DNA of 40,236 nt from DASTBU01 sp035711845 (GTDB taxonomy: Bacteria; Acidobacteriota; Vicinamibacteria; Vicinamibacterales; 2-12-FULL-66-21). A program made the position numbers and the translations under genes. Below are positions 14,594 to 23,200 of the stretch, one piece after another; within the stretch, counting starts at the first letter, position 1, and every line of letters begins with the position of its first letter. A model generated the notes under the pieces. The model ran no database searches. It saw nothing but the letters and a program-made list of their open reading frames with translations, and was not told the DNA's origin. Location: the NCBI GenBank assembly GCA_035711845.1, contig DASTBU010000064.1, forward strand, positions 1-40,236, read 5' to 3'.

Positions 14594-15275
14594 ATCACGT
14601 ACGACGTGCGGTGTGCGATGTGCTACGTGCTCAACGTCACGTGCGGCGTGCGACGTGCTGTGCGACGTGCGACGTGCGATGTGCGGGGTGTTTTCTGGGC
14701 TTTCGCTGATGCGGCCGCATGAAGTTGGTGGCGGTGGCTTTCACGTGTTCGCTCAGGTCGATCAGTTGATCGTATCGTGCCCGGCTTAAAGCGTCCCGAA
14801 CCAGCGATTCCGAGAGATAGTCCTGCACTTCAGCCAGCGAGGCGAGAGCGTAGGTGAAGAACTGGACGATCTCACCTGAGTGGAACCGGGTGAAACCCTC
14901 CGCGAGATTGCGACACACTGAACCCGACGCGTCGCGGAACCCGTCGCAAAATCTGCGATCCGCCGACAGCGCTGAATTGGCACAAATTGCGTGCACCTCT
15001 CTCCTGAGTTCATCTGCGAGCTGCCAGCATTGGAGTTCCCGAAAATGTCTTGGGGCCATGCACTCCGACCTGGCATGGCCCGTGCCAGCACGACGTCGCA
15101 CGACGTCGCACGCACGTCGCACGTGGCACGGCACGCAGCACGTCGCACGCCCGTCACACGTGGCACGTCGCACGTGACGCTGGCCACGTCGCACGTGCAC
15201 GTCGCCCGTGACGCTGGGCACGCAGCACGTGACGTTGAGCACGCCGCACCTCGCACGTCGCACGTCGTACGTGAT
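14594..15275. mobile_element. ACGTGC-repeat element 2 with 17-bp terminal inverted repeats and a four-helix-bundle gene
   Basis: ATCACGTACGACGTGCG at 14594-14610 is perfectly inverted at 15259-15275. Inside each end the similarity continues through the shared CGTGCTCAACGTCACGTGC block, giving roughly 60 bp of related ends. The left arm (14594 to about 14690) carries GACGTGC units; the right arm (about 15088-15275) carries the inverse GCACGTC units and is longer. The only gene lies between them on the minus strand. The right tip overlaps the first base of the stop codon of the oxidoreductase gene. No target-site duplication is evident. Classing it as mobile is inference from the repeated ends at 132-1780. 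Confidence 0.6.
14637..15059 (-). CDS. Four-helix-bundle protein, 23S rRNA intervening-sequence (IVP/S23) family
   Basis: A 140-residue protein. FRELQCWQLADELRREVHAI (residues 6-25), then SVCRNLAEGFTRFHSGEIVQ and FFTYALASLAEVQDYLSES, match the four-helix-bundle family first described from intervening sequences in 23S rRNA genes (Leptospira, Coxiella) and related to the diversity-generating-retroelement protein Avd. These proteins form basic barrel-like oligomers; a nucleic-acid-binding role is suspected but the function is unknown. ATG 15059 has GGAG 6 nt upstream. The family domain ends near residue 116; the last about 24 residues (HRTSHVAQHVARRT) are encoded by the ACGTGC array itself. The gene lies in no rRNA gene here. 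Confidence 0.85.
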   Translation of the reverse strand: MAPRHFRELQCWQLADELRREVHAICANSALSADRRFCDGFRDASGSVCRNLAEGFTRFHSGEIVQFFTYALASLAEVQDYLSESLVRDALSRARYDQLIDLSEHVKATATNFMRPHQRKPRKHPAHRTSHVAQHVARRT

Positions 15276-17302
15276 CAATGCCGCCCCAACAACGACACCT
15301 CGACCCGCGCGTCGTTGAAGCACGCGCCGCCGCCGAGATCGGTCAGCGTGTCGGGCACCAGCGCGGTTCCGGTCGCGCCATTGTAGGTGCTCTTCCTCCA
15401 CAGCCCTTTCGACAGCGACACGGTCCCCGGCCGCACGTCGGTGGTGATCGCGACCGGACAGTGCACCTCACCCAGATGGTTGAACACGCGCACGGGGTCG
15501 CCGGTTGTCAGGCCGCGCGCGGCGGCGTCGCTCGGATGCATGTGCAGCATGCCAGCACGCTCGCGAAGCTCGCCGAGCGTGGACGAGATCGTCTTCTCGC
15601 TGGCAGGCGAGATGAGCGTCAAAGGATGGTCGTCGGTCGCAGGATCGGGCTGATACCCATACAACCCCGCCGGCGCCTGCGCGGCGAGCGCCGCGGGGAA
15701 CAGATCCGCCTTCCGGTCCGGCGTGAGAGGGAACACGTCCACGAACTGGACGGGCGCGCCGTCGTGCGGGGGCGTGGCGATCCCTGTCTCCATCAACTCG
15801 GAGCCCACCGTTCCAGGCATCCTGCCCACTACGCGCAGCAGCGTCTCGGTTTCCTCTTCGGAAGGGCCGATGCCGAGCCGGCCGGCCAACGCCGAGAACA
15901 CTTCGGGATTGGGCCGCGCTTCGCCGACCGGCTCGATCACGGGCCGCACCAGCTGCAGGCTGATCGGACCGTATGCCTTCGCGATGTCGTAGTGCTCGAG
16001 AAAGGTCGTCGCCGGCAGCAGGACGTCCGCGAAGCGGCAGGTGTCGGTGAACACCTGTTCGAAGACCACTGTGAACAGGTCCTCCCGTTCGAGGCCGCGC
16101 AGCACCCGGTTCTGGTCGGGCATGGTGACCAATGGATTGCAGTTGTAGACGAACAGCATCTGCACGGGTGGATCGGTGTAGTCCAGCAGCGCGCGACCGA
16201 GGTGGTTCATGTTGACGATACGGGTGGGAGGTTCGGGGATGTCTGCCCACATCGCGGCCTTGATCCCCCATGCCGTCGAGTTGCTCATGGAGAAGCCGCC
16301 TCCGCGGAGCCGGAACTTGCCGCCGACGGCGGGGAGCGCGAGCACGGCCGCGGCGGCGCTCCCACCGTTCCGGTTCCGCTCCAGGCCCCAGCCGCAGCGT
16401 ACCAGTGCGGGGCTGGTCGTGGCGTACAGCTCCGCGAGGCGCTCGAGTGCGGCTGCGTCCACGCCCGCGACCTGGGCCGCACGGGCGGTCGGCCATTCGG
16501 CCGCCCGACGGCGGAGCTCCTCCACGCCGCGCGCGTGCTCGGCGAGGAACGTGGTATCGGCCAGCCCGCGTTCGAACAAGTAGTTGTGAATCGCCAGAGC
16601 GAGCGGCAGATCTGTACCCGGATGCGGCGCCAGGTGCAGGTCGGCCTGCCGCGCGAGCGACGTCGATCGCGGATCGATCACGACGAGCTTTGCGCCCGCC
16701 TCGCGCGCTTCCTTGAGAAACGGCACGAGGTGGATGCCCGAGGCCGAGGGGTTCACCCCCCACAGAACGATCAATCGTGCGTGAACGTAGTCCCGATACG
16801 TGACACCGGCCATCTTGCCGTACAAGGCCTGGTTGGCCGCGCCCGTCGCCGCGGCGCAGACCGTACGATCCAGCCGGGAAGTCCCGAACGCGCGAAAGAG
16901 CGTGGCGTCGGTCGTGTCCTGCGTCAGGAGCCCATTGGATCCGCCGTAGCTGAACGGCAGGATGGCCTCACCGCCGTGCGTGTCGCGGATCTGCGTCATG
17001 CGTTCAGCAACATGATCGAGCGCCTCGTCCCAGCCGACGCGGGTGAACACACCCAGACCCTTCGGGCCCTTGCGGATAGCTGGGTAGAGCAGGCGATCGT
17101 CACCGTAGACGCGGCCGGTGAACTTCCGGACCTTGGCGCAGATGAAGTCGCGCGTCGCCGGGTTCGCGTCGCCCCCGTCGATCTTGAGGATGCGGCCGTT
17201 CTCGACGGTCACTTGCAAGGTGCAGGAGTCCGGGCAATCGAGAGGACAGGCAGTCGGAATTGTCGAGCGGCCCCACGAAGCGGGCGCGAGTCGTCGAGGC
17301 AT
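15275..17302 (-). CDS. Molybdopterin-dependent oxidoreductase (DMSO reductase superfamily)
   Basis: A 675-residue catalytic subunit. The N-terminal [4Fe-4S] domain has C19, C23, C27 (ACPLDCPDSC) and C55 (DFICAKVRKF). The likely metal ligand is C149 in DRTVCAAATGAANQ. Cofactor-binding segments follow (LIVLWGVNPSASGIHLVPF, VIDPRSTSLARQADLHLAPHPGTD) and the C-terminal molydopterin dinucleotide-binding domain starts near LTLISPASEKTISS. There is no Tat signal or membrane anchor, and no electron-transfer subunit gene adjacent, so it probably acts in the cytoplasm with an unknown partner. The electron donor or acceptor cannot be told from sequence. It lies 15 bp after the PLP-enzyme gene, in the same operon. 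No UGA codon is involved, unlike Sec-type formate dehydrogenases. Confidence 0.88.
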   Translation of the reverse strand: MPRRLAPASWGRSTIPTACPLDCPDSCTLQVTVENGRILKIDGGDANPATRDFICAKVRKFTGRVYGDDRLLYPAIRKGPKGLGVFTRVGWDEALDHVAERMTQIRDTHGGEAILPFSYGGSNGLLTQDTTDATLFRAFGTSRLDRTVCAAATGAANQALYGKMAGVTYRDYVHARLIVLWGVNPSASGIHLVPFLKEAREAGAKLVVIDPRSTSLARQADLHLAPHPGTDLPLALAIHNYLFERGLADTTFLAEHARGVEELRRRAAEWPTARAAQVAGVDAAALERLAELYATTSPALVRCGWGLERNRNGGSAAAAVLALPAVGGKFRLRGGGFSMSNSTAWGIKAAMWADIPEPPTRIVNMNHLGRALLDYTDPPVQMLFVYNCNPLVTMPDQNRVLRGLEREDLFTVVFEQVFTDTCRFADVLLPATTFLEHYDIAKAYGPISLQLVRPVIEPVGEARPNPEVFSALAGRLGIGPSEEETETLLRVVGRMPGTVGSELMETGIATPPHDGAPVQFVDVFPLTPDRKADLFPAALAAQAPAGLYGYQPDPATDDHPLTLISPASEKTISSTLGELRERAGMLHMHPSDAAARGLTTGDPVRVFNHLGEVHCPVAITTDVRPGTVSLSKGLWRKSTYNGATGTALVPDTLTDLGGGACFNDARVEVSLLGRH

Positions 17303-17317
17303 AGACCTGAAATTATC

Positions 17318-18472
17318 TCACGGCGATTCCGTCACGACTGCCATTACACGTGTGGATTGGTTCAGGTCGCACGCGCGCCGAACCGCGGCCGCCTCCGGCG
17401 CGGCCAGCACCGCAAATAACGCCCCGACGCCGCACGCGCCCGAGGGACCCGCGTGAATGGCAGGGTCGCCGGCAATCGGCTGGCCCAGCCTGGCCATCGC
17501 TTCGAGCGCGAGCGCGTCGGGTATTGACAGAAACGCGTCGACGCCGGCATGGATGGACGGCCAGGCTGCCGGAGAGGGTTCCGCGCAGCGAAGACCGGCC
17601 ATGAAGGTGTGCATACCGCTGTGCGCCGCCCGCCGTCCGGTCAGAGCGCTCCCTTCATGCTCTGCCGGTCCCGACGCCCGTTCCTCGATATTCACGAGCC
17701 GTCCGGCGCGGGCGGATTCGAGCAGGCACGCAGCCGATTCAGGCTCGCAGGCGATCAGAAAGGGCCGCGCCGGCCCGAACCGCCACGCGAGCCAGTTCGC
17801 GGCGGCGCAGATGAGGCCGCCGACGCCACCCTGCACCAGCAGCACGTCAGGACGCCGATTCCACTGGTGCGCCGTCTCCTCGAAGATCCGCGTGTAGCCG
17901 AGCATGATGAGCCGCGGGATCTCCTCGTAGCCTGGCCAGGCGGTGTCCGACACGATCGTCGCGCCCGTGGCCTGCGCGTGCTCGGCCGCGCGCCGCACGG
18001 CCTCTTCGTAGCTGCCGTTGACGTCGATCGTCTGCGCGCCGTCGGCTTGCATCGCCGCAACCCGGGCACGCCGGGTGCGGAGCTCGACCTGGTGCGCATC
18101 CGGCCTCGGGGCGGGAACGAAGACCGTGCACGCCACGCCGCTCTCCCGCGCGGCTCGCGCGACAGCGCGACCGTGGTTGCCGGCCGTGGCGCAGACGATT
18201 CCGTTTGACAGCGCCGCGCGTCCGATGCGCTCCACGCCGTAGCGCGCGCCGGCGATCTTGAAGGCTTCCAGCCCGAATCGTCCGGTTTCGTCCTTGATCA
18301 GGAGGCCGGCTACCGACAGCTCGGCGGCAAGGCCCGGCAAAGAGATGAGAGGGGTCGGGGGAAGCTCCGGGTGCGCCTCATAAAAAGAGGTGACCGCCGC
18401 ATAGTCATCCGGATCGAACAGACCTCGATAAGCGGCATCGCGTCTGACAGAGGCGTTGAGGAGGCAGTCCAA
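17318..18472 (-). CDS. Diaminopropionate ammonia-lyase-like PLP enzyme
   Basis: A fold-type II PLP enzyme of about 384 residues. The order matches diaminopropionate ammonia-lyase: SFYEAHPELPPTPLISLPGLA (residues 29-49), LLIKDETGRFGLEAFKIAGA with the PLP lysine at about K72, then CATAGNHGRAVARAARESG, VLLVQGGVGGLICAAANW and a C-terminal AGPSGACGVGALFAV. The family breaks 2,3-diaminopropionate into pyruvate and ammonia; a threonine-dehydratase-like activity is the alternative. No ATG lies at the proper place; TTG 18472 is my best start but a start slightly upstream is possible. The frame remains open to 18643, but that N-terminus is low-complexity and unlike the family. The molybdopterin oxidoreductase follows 15 bp downstream. 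Confidence 0.75.
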   Translation of the reverse strand: MDCLLNASVRRDAAYRGLFDPDDYAAVTSFYEAHPELPPTPLISLPGLAAELSVAGLLIKDETGRFGLEAFKIAGARYGVERIGRAALSNGIVCATAGNHGRAVARAARESGVACTVFVPAPRPDAHQVELRTRRARVAAMQADGAQTIDVNGSYEEAVRRAAEHAQATGATIVSDTAWPGYEEIPRLIMLGYTRIFEETAHQWNRRPDVLLVQGGVGGLICAAANWLAWRFGPARPFLIACEPESAACLLESARAGRLVNIEERASGPAEHEGSALTGRRAAHSGMHTFMAGLRCAEPSPAAWPSIHAGVDAFLSIPDALALEAMARLGQPIAGDPAIHAGPSGACGVGALFAVLAAPEAAAVRRACDLNQSTRVMAVVTESP

Positions 18473-18719
18473 TGCTGATTTTCGGTTCCCCGCGCCGGAT
18501 GTGATCAGCCCGGGTTCCTTCTCATGACAGTGTGATCGCTGGATCCGGACCCGTTGCTCGAGGCGATTCGGGTGCCCGAGGCCCTGGCTCCCCGCGGGGC
18601 GGCGCGGATGGGGAGCCGGTGATCTCGGAACGGGACTCCGCACGCATGGTGCGCATTGCTGGATTCTACCCGCTTGGGGCGTTCGCGGCGGCTGCGACAG
18701 GCGCCAGTCGCCCCGGCTC

Positions 18720-18728
18720 TGCTACACT
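18720..18728 (+). promoter_or_regulatory. Candidate extended -10 promoter (TGC-TACACT) for the YIP1 gene
   Basis: TGCTACACT lies 38 bp before the ATG at 18767, predicting a leader of about 30 nt that contains the GAGGAGGTGAT ribosome site. The rest of the 294-bp gap between this gene and the divergent PLP-enzyme gene shows nothing else recognisable. Confidence 0.4.
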
Positions 18729-18766
18729 GGCCGCGCCCGGCCCGTGCTGCGGCGAGGAGGTGATCG

Positions 18767-19315
18767 ATGGCGAGTTTCGGCGAACGCGTGGTCGGGGCGA
18801 TGAGCCTCAAGGCGAGCACGTTTCAGGAGATCGAGCACGACACGACGGCGATGGGCCAGGCGGTCGGCGTCATCGCTCTGGCCGCGGTTTCCACCGGTCT
18901 CGGGAACGTCTGGTACGGCGGCGTCTCCGGGATCCTCACCGGCATCGTCATGTCGCTCATCGGGTACGCCGTCTGGGCCCTCGTGGTGTGGCTCGTCGGA
19001 ACGAAGGTGATGCCGGATCCGGCCACGAAGGCCGACTTTCCGGAGACGTTCAGAACAATCGGCTTCGCGGCCGCCCCCGGCATTCTCGGAATCGTCACGA
19101 TCATTCCGATTCTCGGGTGGCTGCTGCTCTTCGTGCTCTGGATATGGCAGATCGCCGCGATGGTGATCGCCGTGCGCGAGGTGCTCGACTACACGGATAC
19201 GATGAAGGCCGTGATCGTCGTTGTCATCGGCTGGCTGATTCAGCTGGTGGTGACGATCCTCCTCGGCATGATGTTCCTGGGTTCCGCGATGATCTCCGGG
19301 ATGATCTCGAACTAA
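18767..19315 (+). CDS. YIP1 family membrane protein
   Basis: A 182-residue integral membrane protein. A short amphipathic N-terminus (SLKASTFQEIEHD) precedes about five hydrophobic segments: near residues 31-48 and 52-76, then FAAAPGILGIVTIIPILGW, LLFVLWIWQIAAMVIAV and a C-terminal VIVVVIGWLIQLVVTILLG. The FRTIGFAAAP segment after the first helices, followed by the VREVLDYTDTMKA loop, is characteristic of bacterial Yip1-domain proteins. The role is unknown; eukaryotic Yip1 acts in membrane traffic. A strong ribosome site (GAGGAGGTGAT) supports the start. Confidence 0.8.
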   Translation: MASFGERVVGAMSLKASTFQEIEHDTTAMGQAVGVIALAAVSTGLGNVWYGGVSGILTGIVMSLIGYAVWALVVWLVGTKVMPDPATKADFPETFRTIGFAAAPGILGIVTIIPILGWLLLFVLWIWQIAAMVIAVREVLDYTDTMKAVIVVVIGWLIQLVVTILLGMMFLGSAMISGMISN

Positions 19316-19368
19316 ACCGGGGGGCTTCGCCAGGGCTCGGCGAGACCTCGCCAAAAGGCCGGTCTTAT

Positions 19369-19389
19369 GCCCGCCGGGCGACGGCGGGC
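19369..19389 (+). other. GC-rich hairpin between the YIP1 gene and tonB
   Basis: GCCCGCC/GGCGGGC forms a perfect 7-bp stem with a 7-nt loop. No T run follows, so it is not a classical terminator. Just upstream (about 19339-19366) a GGCGA-GACC-TCGCC hairpin has a loop that could pair with GGTC about 8 nt downstream, a possible pseudoknot. No known riboswitch was recognised. A role in ending the YIP1 transcript is possible. Confidence 0.4.
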
Positions 19390-19401
19390 CTGGCGCGTGG
19401 A

Positions 19402-19429
19402 GGAACAGCGAACGAACCCTGGTGTCTAA
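19402..19429 (+). promoter_or_regulatory. ECF sigma-type promoter (GGAACA-N16-GTCTAA) upstream of tonB
   Basis: GGAACA (19402-19407) and GTCTAA (19424-19429) are separated by 16 nt, as in sigma-E/ECF promoters (GGAAC...TCTRA). A transcript would start near 19436 and carry a leader of about 108 nt before the tonB start. No ECF sigma or anti-sigma gene is in the window. Confidence 0.45.
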
Positions 19430-19543
19430 AGTCGGGAAAGCGGCCGCACTCGGAAGTTCGAACCGTTCGGGACCTGCGCCGGATTCAGGGGCCCCCTGGC
19501 CGGCGCCGGCCCCGGGTCTCAACTGAATCGAGGAGGTCCCCCG

Positions 19544-20263
19544 ATGCCTCACGAACTGCTGGGCGACGTACTGCGTCCCGGCGACACCGATGGCCGCGCG
19601 CGTCGCAGCTGGTATGTCCTGCCGCTGTCCCTTGGGGCACATACAGTGGCAGCCGCCGCCATCGTAATCATTCCGCTCGCCGCGGAAGTAGAACTGCCAG
19701 TTCCGATGCGGCCGATCGACCGCTTCTACAACGTCATGCTGGTAGAACCGCGTCCGGTGGTCGTTTCCCCGCCCAGGGGCTCGGCGTCCCGTGCGGCAGT
19801 TGCACCATCGGTGGCGCCGTCGGGCATCTCGAAAGAAGAGTTTGCGCCGGTCGTCACCGGCTCGCCCGGTCCGCCGAGCCTCGATTCGATCGGGGCGGCG
19901 GACGGGTTCGATATCGGCGTGATCGCTGACACGGCCGTCGTGGTAGCGCCTCCGCCGCCCCCACCTCCTCCGAAGCCCGTGCCCGTTGGCGGCGACATCC
20001 GCGAGCCGAAAAAAATCGTCGATGCTGCTCCGCTATACCCGCCGCTCGCCCTCGCGGCGGGCGTTGAAGGCATCGTGATCCTCGAGGCCACGCTCGATGA
20101 GCACGGCAACGTCGATCGGTTGAAGGTTCTCAGATCAGTGCCGCTGCTGGACGAGGCCGCGCTCCAGGCCGTGCGGCGGTGGCGTTACACTCCAACGCTG
20201 CTGAACGGGAGGCCCGTGCCGGTTCTGATGACAATCACTGTGCGTTTTTCGTTGCGTAGATGA
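19544..20263 (+). CDS. tonB: TonB family energy-transducing protein
   Basis: A 239-residue TonB-like protein: cytoplasmic N-terminus, one transmembrane helix (about residues 24-47), a periplasmic spacer with a run of eight Pro (about 140-150), and a C-terminal TonB domain (PLYPPLALAAGVEGIVILEA, LDEAALQAVRRWRYTPTLLNG, VPVLMTITVRF). TonB passes proton-motive energy from ExbB/ExbD to outer-membrane transporters; neither partner is in the window. GAGGAGGT precedes the ATG, and an ECF-type promoter lies upstream. The stop overlaps the start of the CHAT gene (ATGA), so the pair is translationally coupled. The spacing before the TonB domain suits a short periplasm-spanning link. Confidence 0.9.
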   Translation: MPHELLGDVLRPGDTDGRARRSWYVLPLSLGAHTVAAAAIVIIPLAAEVELPVPMRPIDRFYNVMLVEPRPVVVSPPRGSASRAAVAPSVAPSGISKEEFAPVVTGSPGPPSLDSIGAADGFDIGVIADTAVVVAPPPPPPPPKPVPVGGDIREPKKIVDAAPLYPPLALAAGVEGIVILEATLDEHGNVDRLKVLRSVPLLDEAALQAVRRWRYTPTLLNGRPVPVLMTITVRFSLRR

Positions 20264-23200
20264 CCGGGATGCCCGTTCCCGCCCTGCTGGTCCTCGCCGC
20301 CGCGCTCCTCCAGCCAGCGTCCGCTTCGCAGGAAGCCCTCGATCCCAGTCTGCGCGCGGCCGTCGAGCGCTTCTTCGCAACCCAGCAAGCGGAAGATGTG
20401 GATGGGTACCTCGCGCTCTGGAGCACCACCGCAAACCGGCCCCCTGCAGGGCTGCTGAAGTACATCTTCAATGCCGGCGACGACGCGTTCCGGGAGATCG
20501 AGATCACGAAGGTCACACTTGCCGGCGAGCGCGCCCGTGTGCGCGTCCAGGCCTTGCGCGAGCGGACCGAGCGACGGCTGAGTGCAAGTGGGGAGCCCAT
20601 CAGCCGGACCGCCCGCATAGACGTGAGCCTTGGCTTCGTCCGGGAGGGCGGCGACTGGAAATTGACCAGCGAGGGGCCGGCATCCGACTACCTCGCGGCG
20701 TCTCTTCTCGAGTCGAACGACGCCGGGAAGCGGCGGTCACTGCTCGAATCCGAGCCCGACCTGCTGACCGAAGGACTGATCCTGTCCCTGTCCCGGCGGG
20801 CAGGCGAGGCGGCACAACAGCAGGACTACGCAGCCGCGCAAACCGCGTACGAGCGAATGCTGGAAGTCGCGCGACATGTGGGGGTTAAGAAGTACGAAGG
20901 CGAGGCGCTCCAGAACCTCGGCAACACCTACTACTTTCGTCGGAATCTTCCTGCCGCGCTCGACGCATACGAGCAGCGTCTGGCGATCGAGCGCGAGCGT
21001 GGAGACGACGAAGGCGCCGCTGCCGCGCACGGCGGGATCGCCACGATCCGTTATTCGTTGGCGGAGTACGGCGCGGCACTCGCGGCGTATCGGGAAGCGC
21101 TGGCCATCGAGGAGCGTCTGAAGGACGGGCCGGCGGTGGCCAGCACGCTCATCAGCACGGGCAACGTGCTCTATCTGCAGGGTGACTTCAACGGCGCGAT
21201 CGCGGACTACACGCGGAGCCGCGAGCTGTACCGCAACGCGACGGACCCTGCAGGCGAGGCGCGGGCGCTCGAGGGGCTCGGGCGGGTCTTCCTGGCGCGC
21301 GGCGATTACGCGGGCGCGCTCGAAGCGTTTTCCGGCGTTCTCGAGGAAGGCCGTGCGCGGAAGGATCGGCGCGCGCAGGGCAACGCCACGCTGAACCTCG
21401 GTGATGCGCATTTCCGGCTCGGCAATCTGGAGGTCGCCCGTGCGACCTTCGAAGAGAGCCGCGGTCACTTCGAGGCGATCGAGGACCCGGCCAATGTCGG
21501 CCGTGTCTGGCAGGCAGTCGCGCTGACCGATCTCGTCGCCGGTCGATACCCGCTGGCCGAAGACGAATACAAGAAGAGCGGTGCCGCCTGCGCGGGAGCG
21601 TCCGACGCCGAGTGTGTGGCCGGCGCCGCTGTCGGGCTGGGATTCGCGCAATCGGCCCAGGACGAGTTCCTCGAGGCCATTCCCAGCTACCGGAAGGCGA
21701 TCGAGGGGTTCGCCGCGTTGAAGAAGAAGGAGCAATCGGCGCGCGCGCAGATCGGGCTGTCGCAGGCCCTCGCGGGCAGCGGCGATTTCAAAGCTGCGCT
21801 GGCCGCGGCCGGCGAGGCGCGGCACGCCGGCGTCGCGCTCGACAACGACGACGTGCTCTGGAGAGCCTTTGTGGCGGAGGCGCGAGCGCTGCGGAGATCG
21901 AGCGAGCCGGAATCCGCGCTTGCGGCGGCCCGCGCCGCTGCGAGCGCTCTGCAAGGCCAGGTGGACCAGGCGCCAACGCAGCCGGGCAGTCCGGTGGCTC
22001 GCGACAGCTCGGCCGTCTTCACGACGCTCGCGCTGCTCCAGGCGGAGGCAGGAGACGCGGCGGCGGCATTCGAGACCGTCGAGCGAATGCGTCTGCACGA
22101 CCTCCGAATCAGCCTGGTTGGCGTCGAACGCGAGATCGCGCGGGGTATGACGGAACAGGAGCGCGAGCAGGAGCGTGGCGTGGCCGTGGAGCTCGTCACC
22201 TTGCACGCCCAGCTCGCGCGCGAGAAAGGCTTGCCCAAACCGGATACCGAACGGGTCGCGCGTCTGGAGCGGAGCATCGCCGAGGTGATGGCACGCCGGG
22301 CAGCGTTCGAGGCGCGCCTGTACGAGCGCCTGCCCGACCTCCGGATCTGGCGGGGCCTGATGCCGCCCGCGACCCTCAGCGACGTGGAGAGCGCGCTGAC
22401 CAGTCCCGGCGATTTGCTCCTGCAGTTCGTCGTGGACGACGAGGACCTGCTGGTTCTCGCTGCCGGGCGCTCGGAGCAGGGGGTGGAGTTGCGGGCGCAC
22501 GTGCGCGCACTCGCGCGCAGGTCGCTCGCCGAGCGGGTGGGCCGGCTCGTTCAGCCAGACGTCCTGCGCGACGAAGTCCTTTGGCGCGAGGCGGCGGCGG
22601 AGCTGATTGCCGCGATTCCCGAATCGATCGTCACGTCGGTCGCATCGGCGAAGCAGGTCACCATCATCCCGCACGAGATCCTCTGGCGCGTCCCCTTCGA
22701 CGCGCTGCCGGTGGGCACCGGATACCTGGCCGACAGGGCCGCTGTGAGGTACGCGCCATCGCTCTCCGCGCTGGTCCGCGTCCCTGCACGTCAACCGGCG
22801 GCGAGCGGCGAGGAGGCGACGCTTCTGATCGTCGGCGCCCCCGAGCTGGCCGAATCCGTTCGTGCGCGCGTCGCGCAGACCGCACCTGGGTGGACGCTTC
22901 GGTCGCCTGAGAGCGCCGCGCTCGAAGCGAAGGCAATCGCAGGCGACGCCGATGCGGAACGCGTAACGACACTGTCGGGCGCTGAAGCCACCGAGGCGGG
23001 GCTGCGCGATCGGCTCGGGTCCGCCGACGTGATCCACCTTGCGGCGCCGTTCCGCGTCAATGGAAGCGCCGCGATGTTCTCACGAATATTGCTCGCCGGC
23101 GCCCCGTCAGAGGATGCGTTTCCCCCGGCGTACGACTCGTCGGCCGACGCGTCGCTCGACCCCCGTGAAGTGATGAACCTGCAGCTCGCCGCGCGCGCGG

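Noticed and set aside
14785..15260. CRISPR array, suggested by the dense short repeats (also at 1440-1800 and 7712-8125)
   Set aside because: Units are only 6-12 bp, irregularly spaced, with no uniform spacers, no leader and no cas genes; the arms are inverted relative to each other.
14585..15280. Target-site duplication around the 14594-15275 element
   Set aside because: The flanks (GGATCGA on the left, CAATGCC on the right) share no convincing direct repeat, so mobility rests on the shared ends only.
15275..17302. Oxidoreductase as a Sec-type formate dehydrogenase, given Sec use elsewhere
   Set aside because: The frame has no internal UGA and a Cys (C149) stands at the probable metal-ligand position; nothing marks it as a formate enzyme.
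15278..17419. 713-residue plus-strand ORF opposite the oxidoreductase
   Set aside because: Antisense shadow in GC-rich DNA; composition is Arg/His/Gly-rich without any domain, while the minus-strand frame has clear motifs.
19465..19495. tRNA-like GTTCGAA loop upstream of tonB
   Set aside because: The flanking bases do not form a T-arm stem and no acceptor, D or anticodon arm can be drawn.
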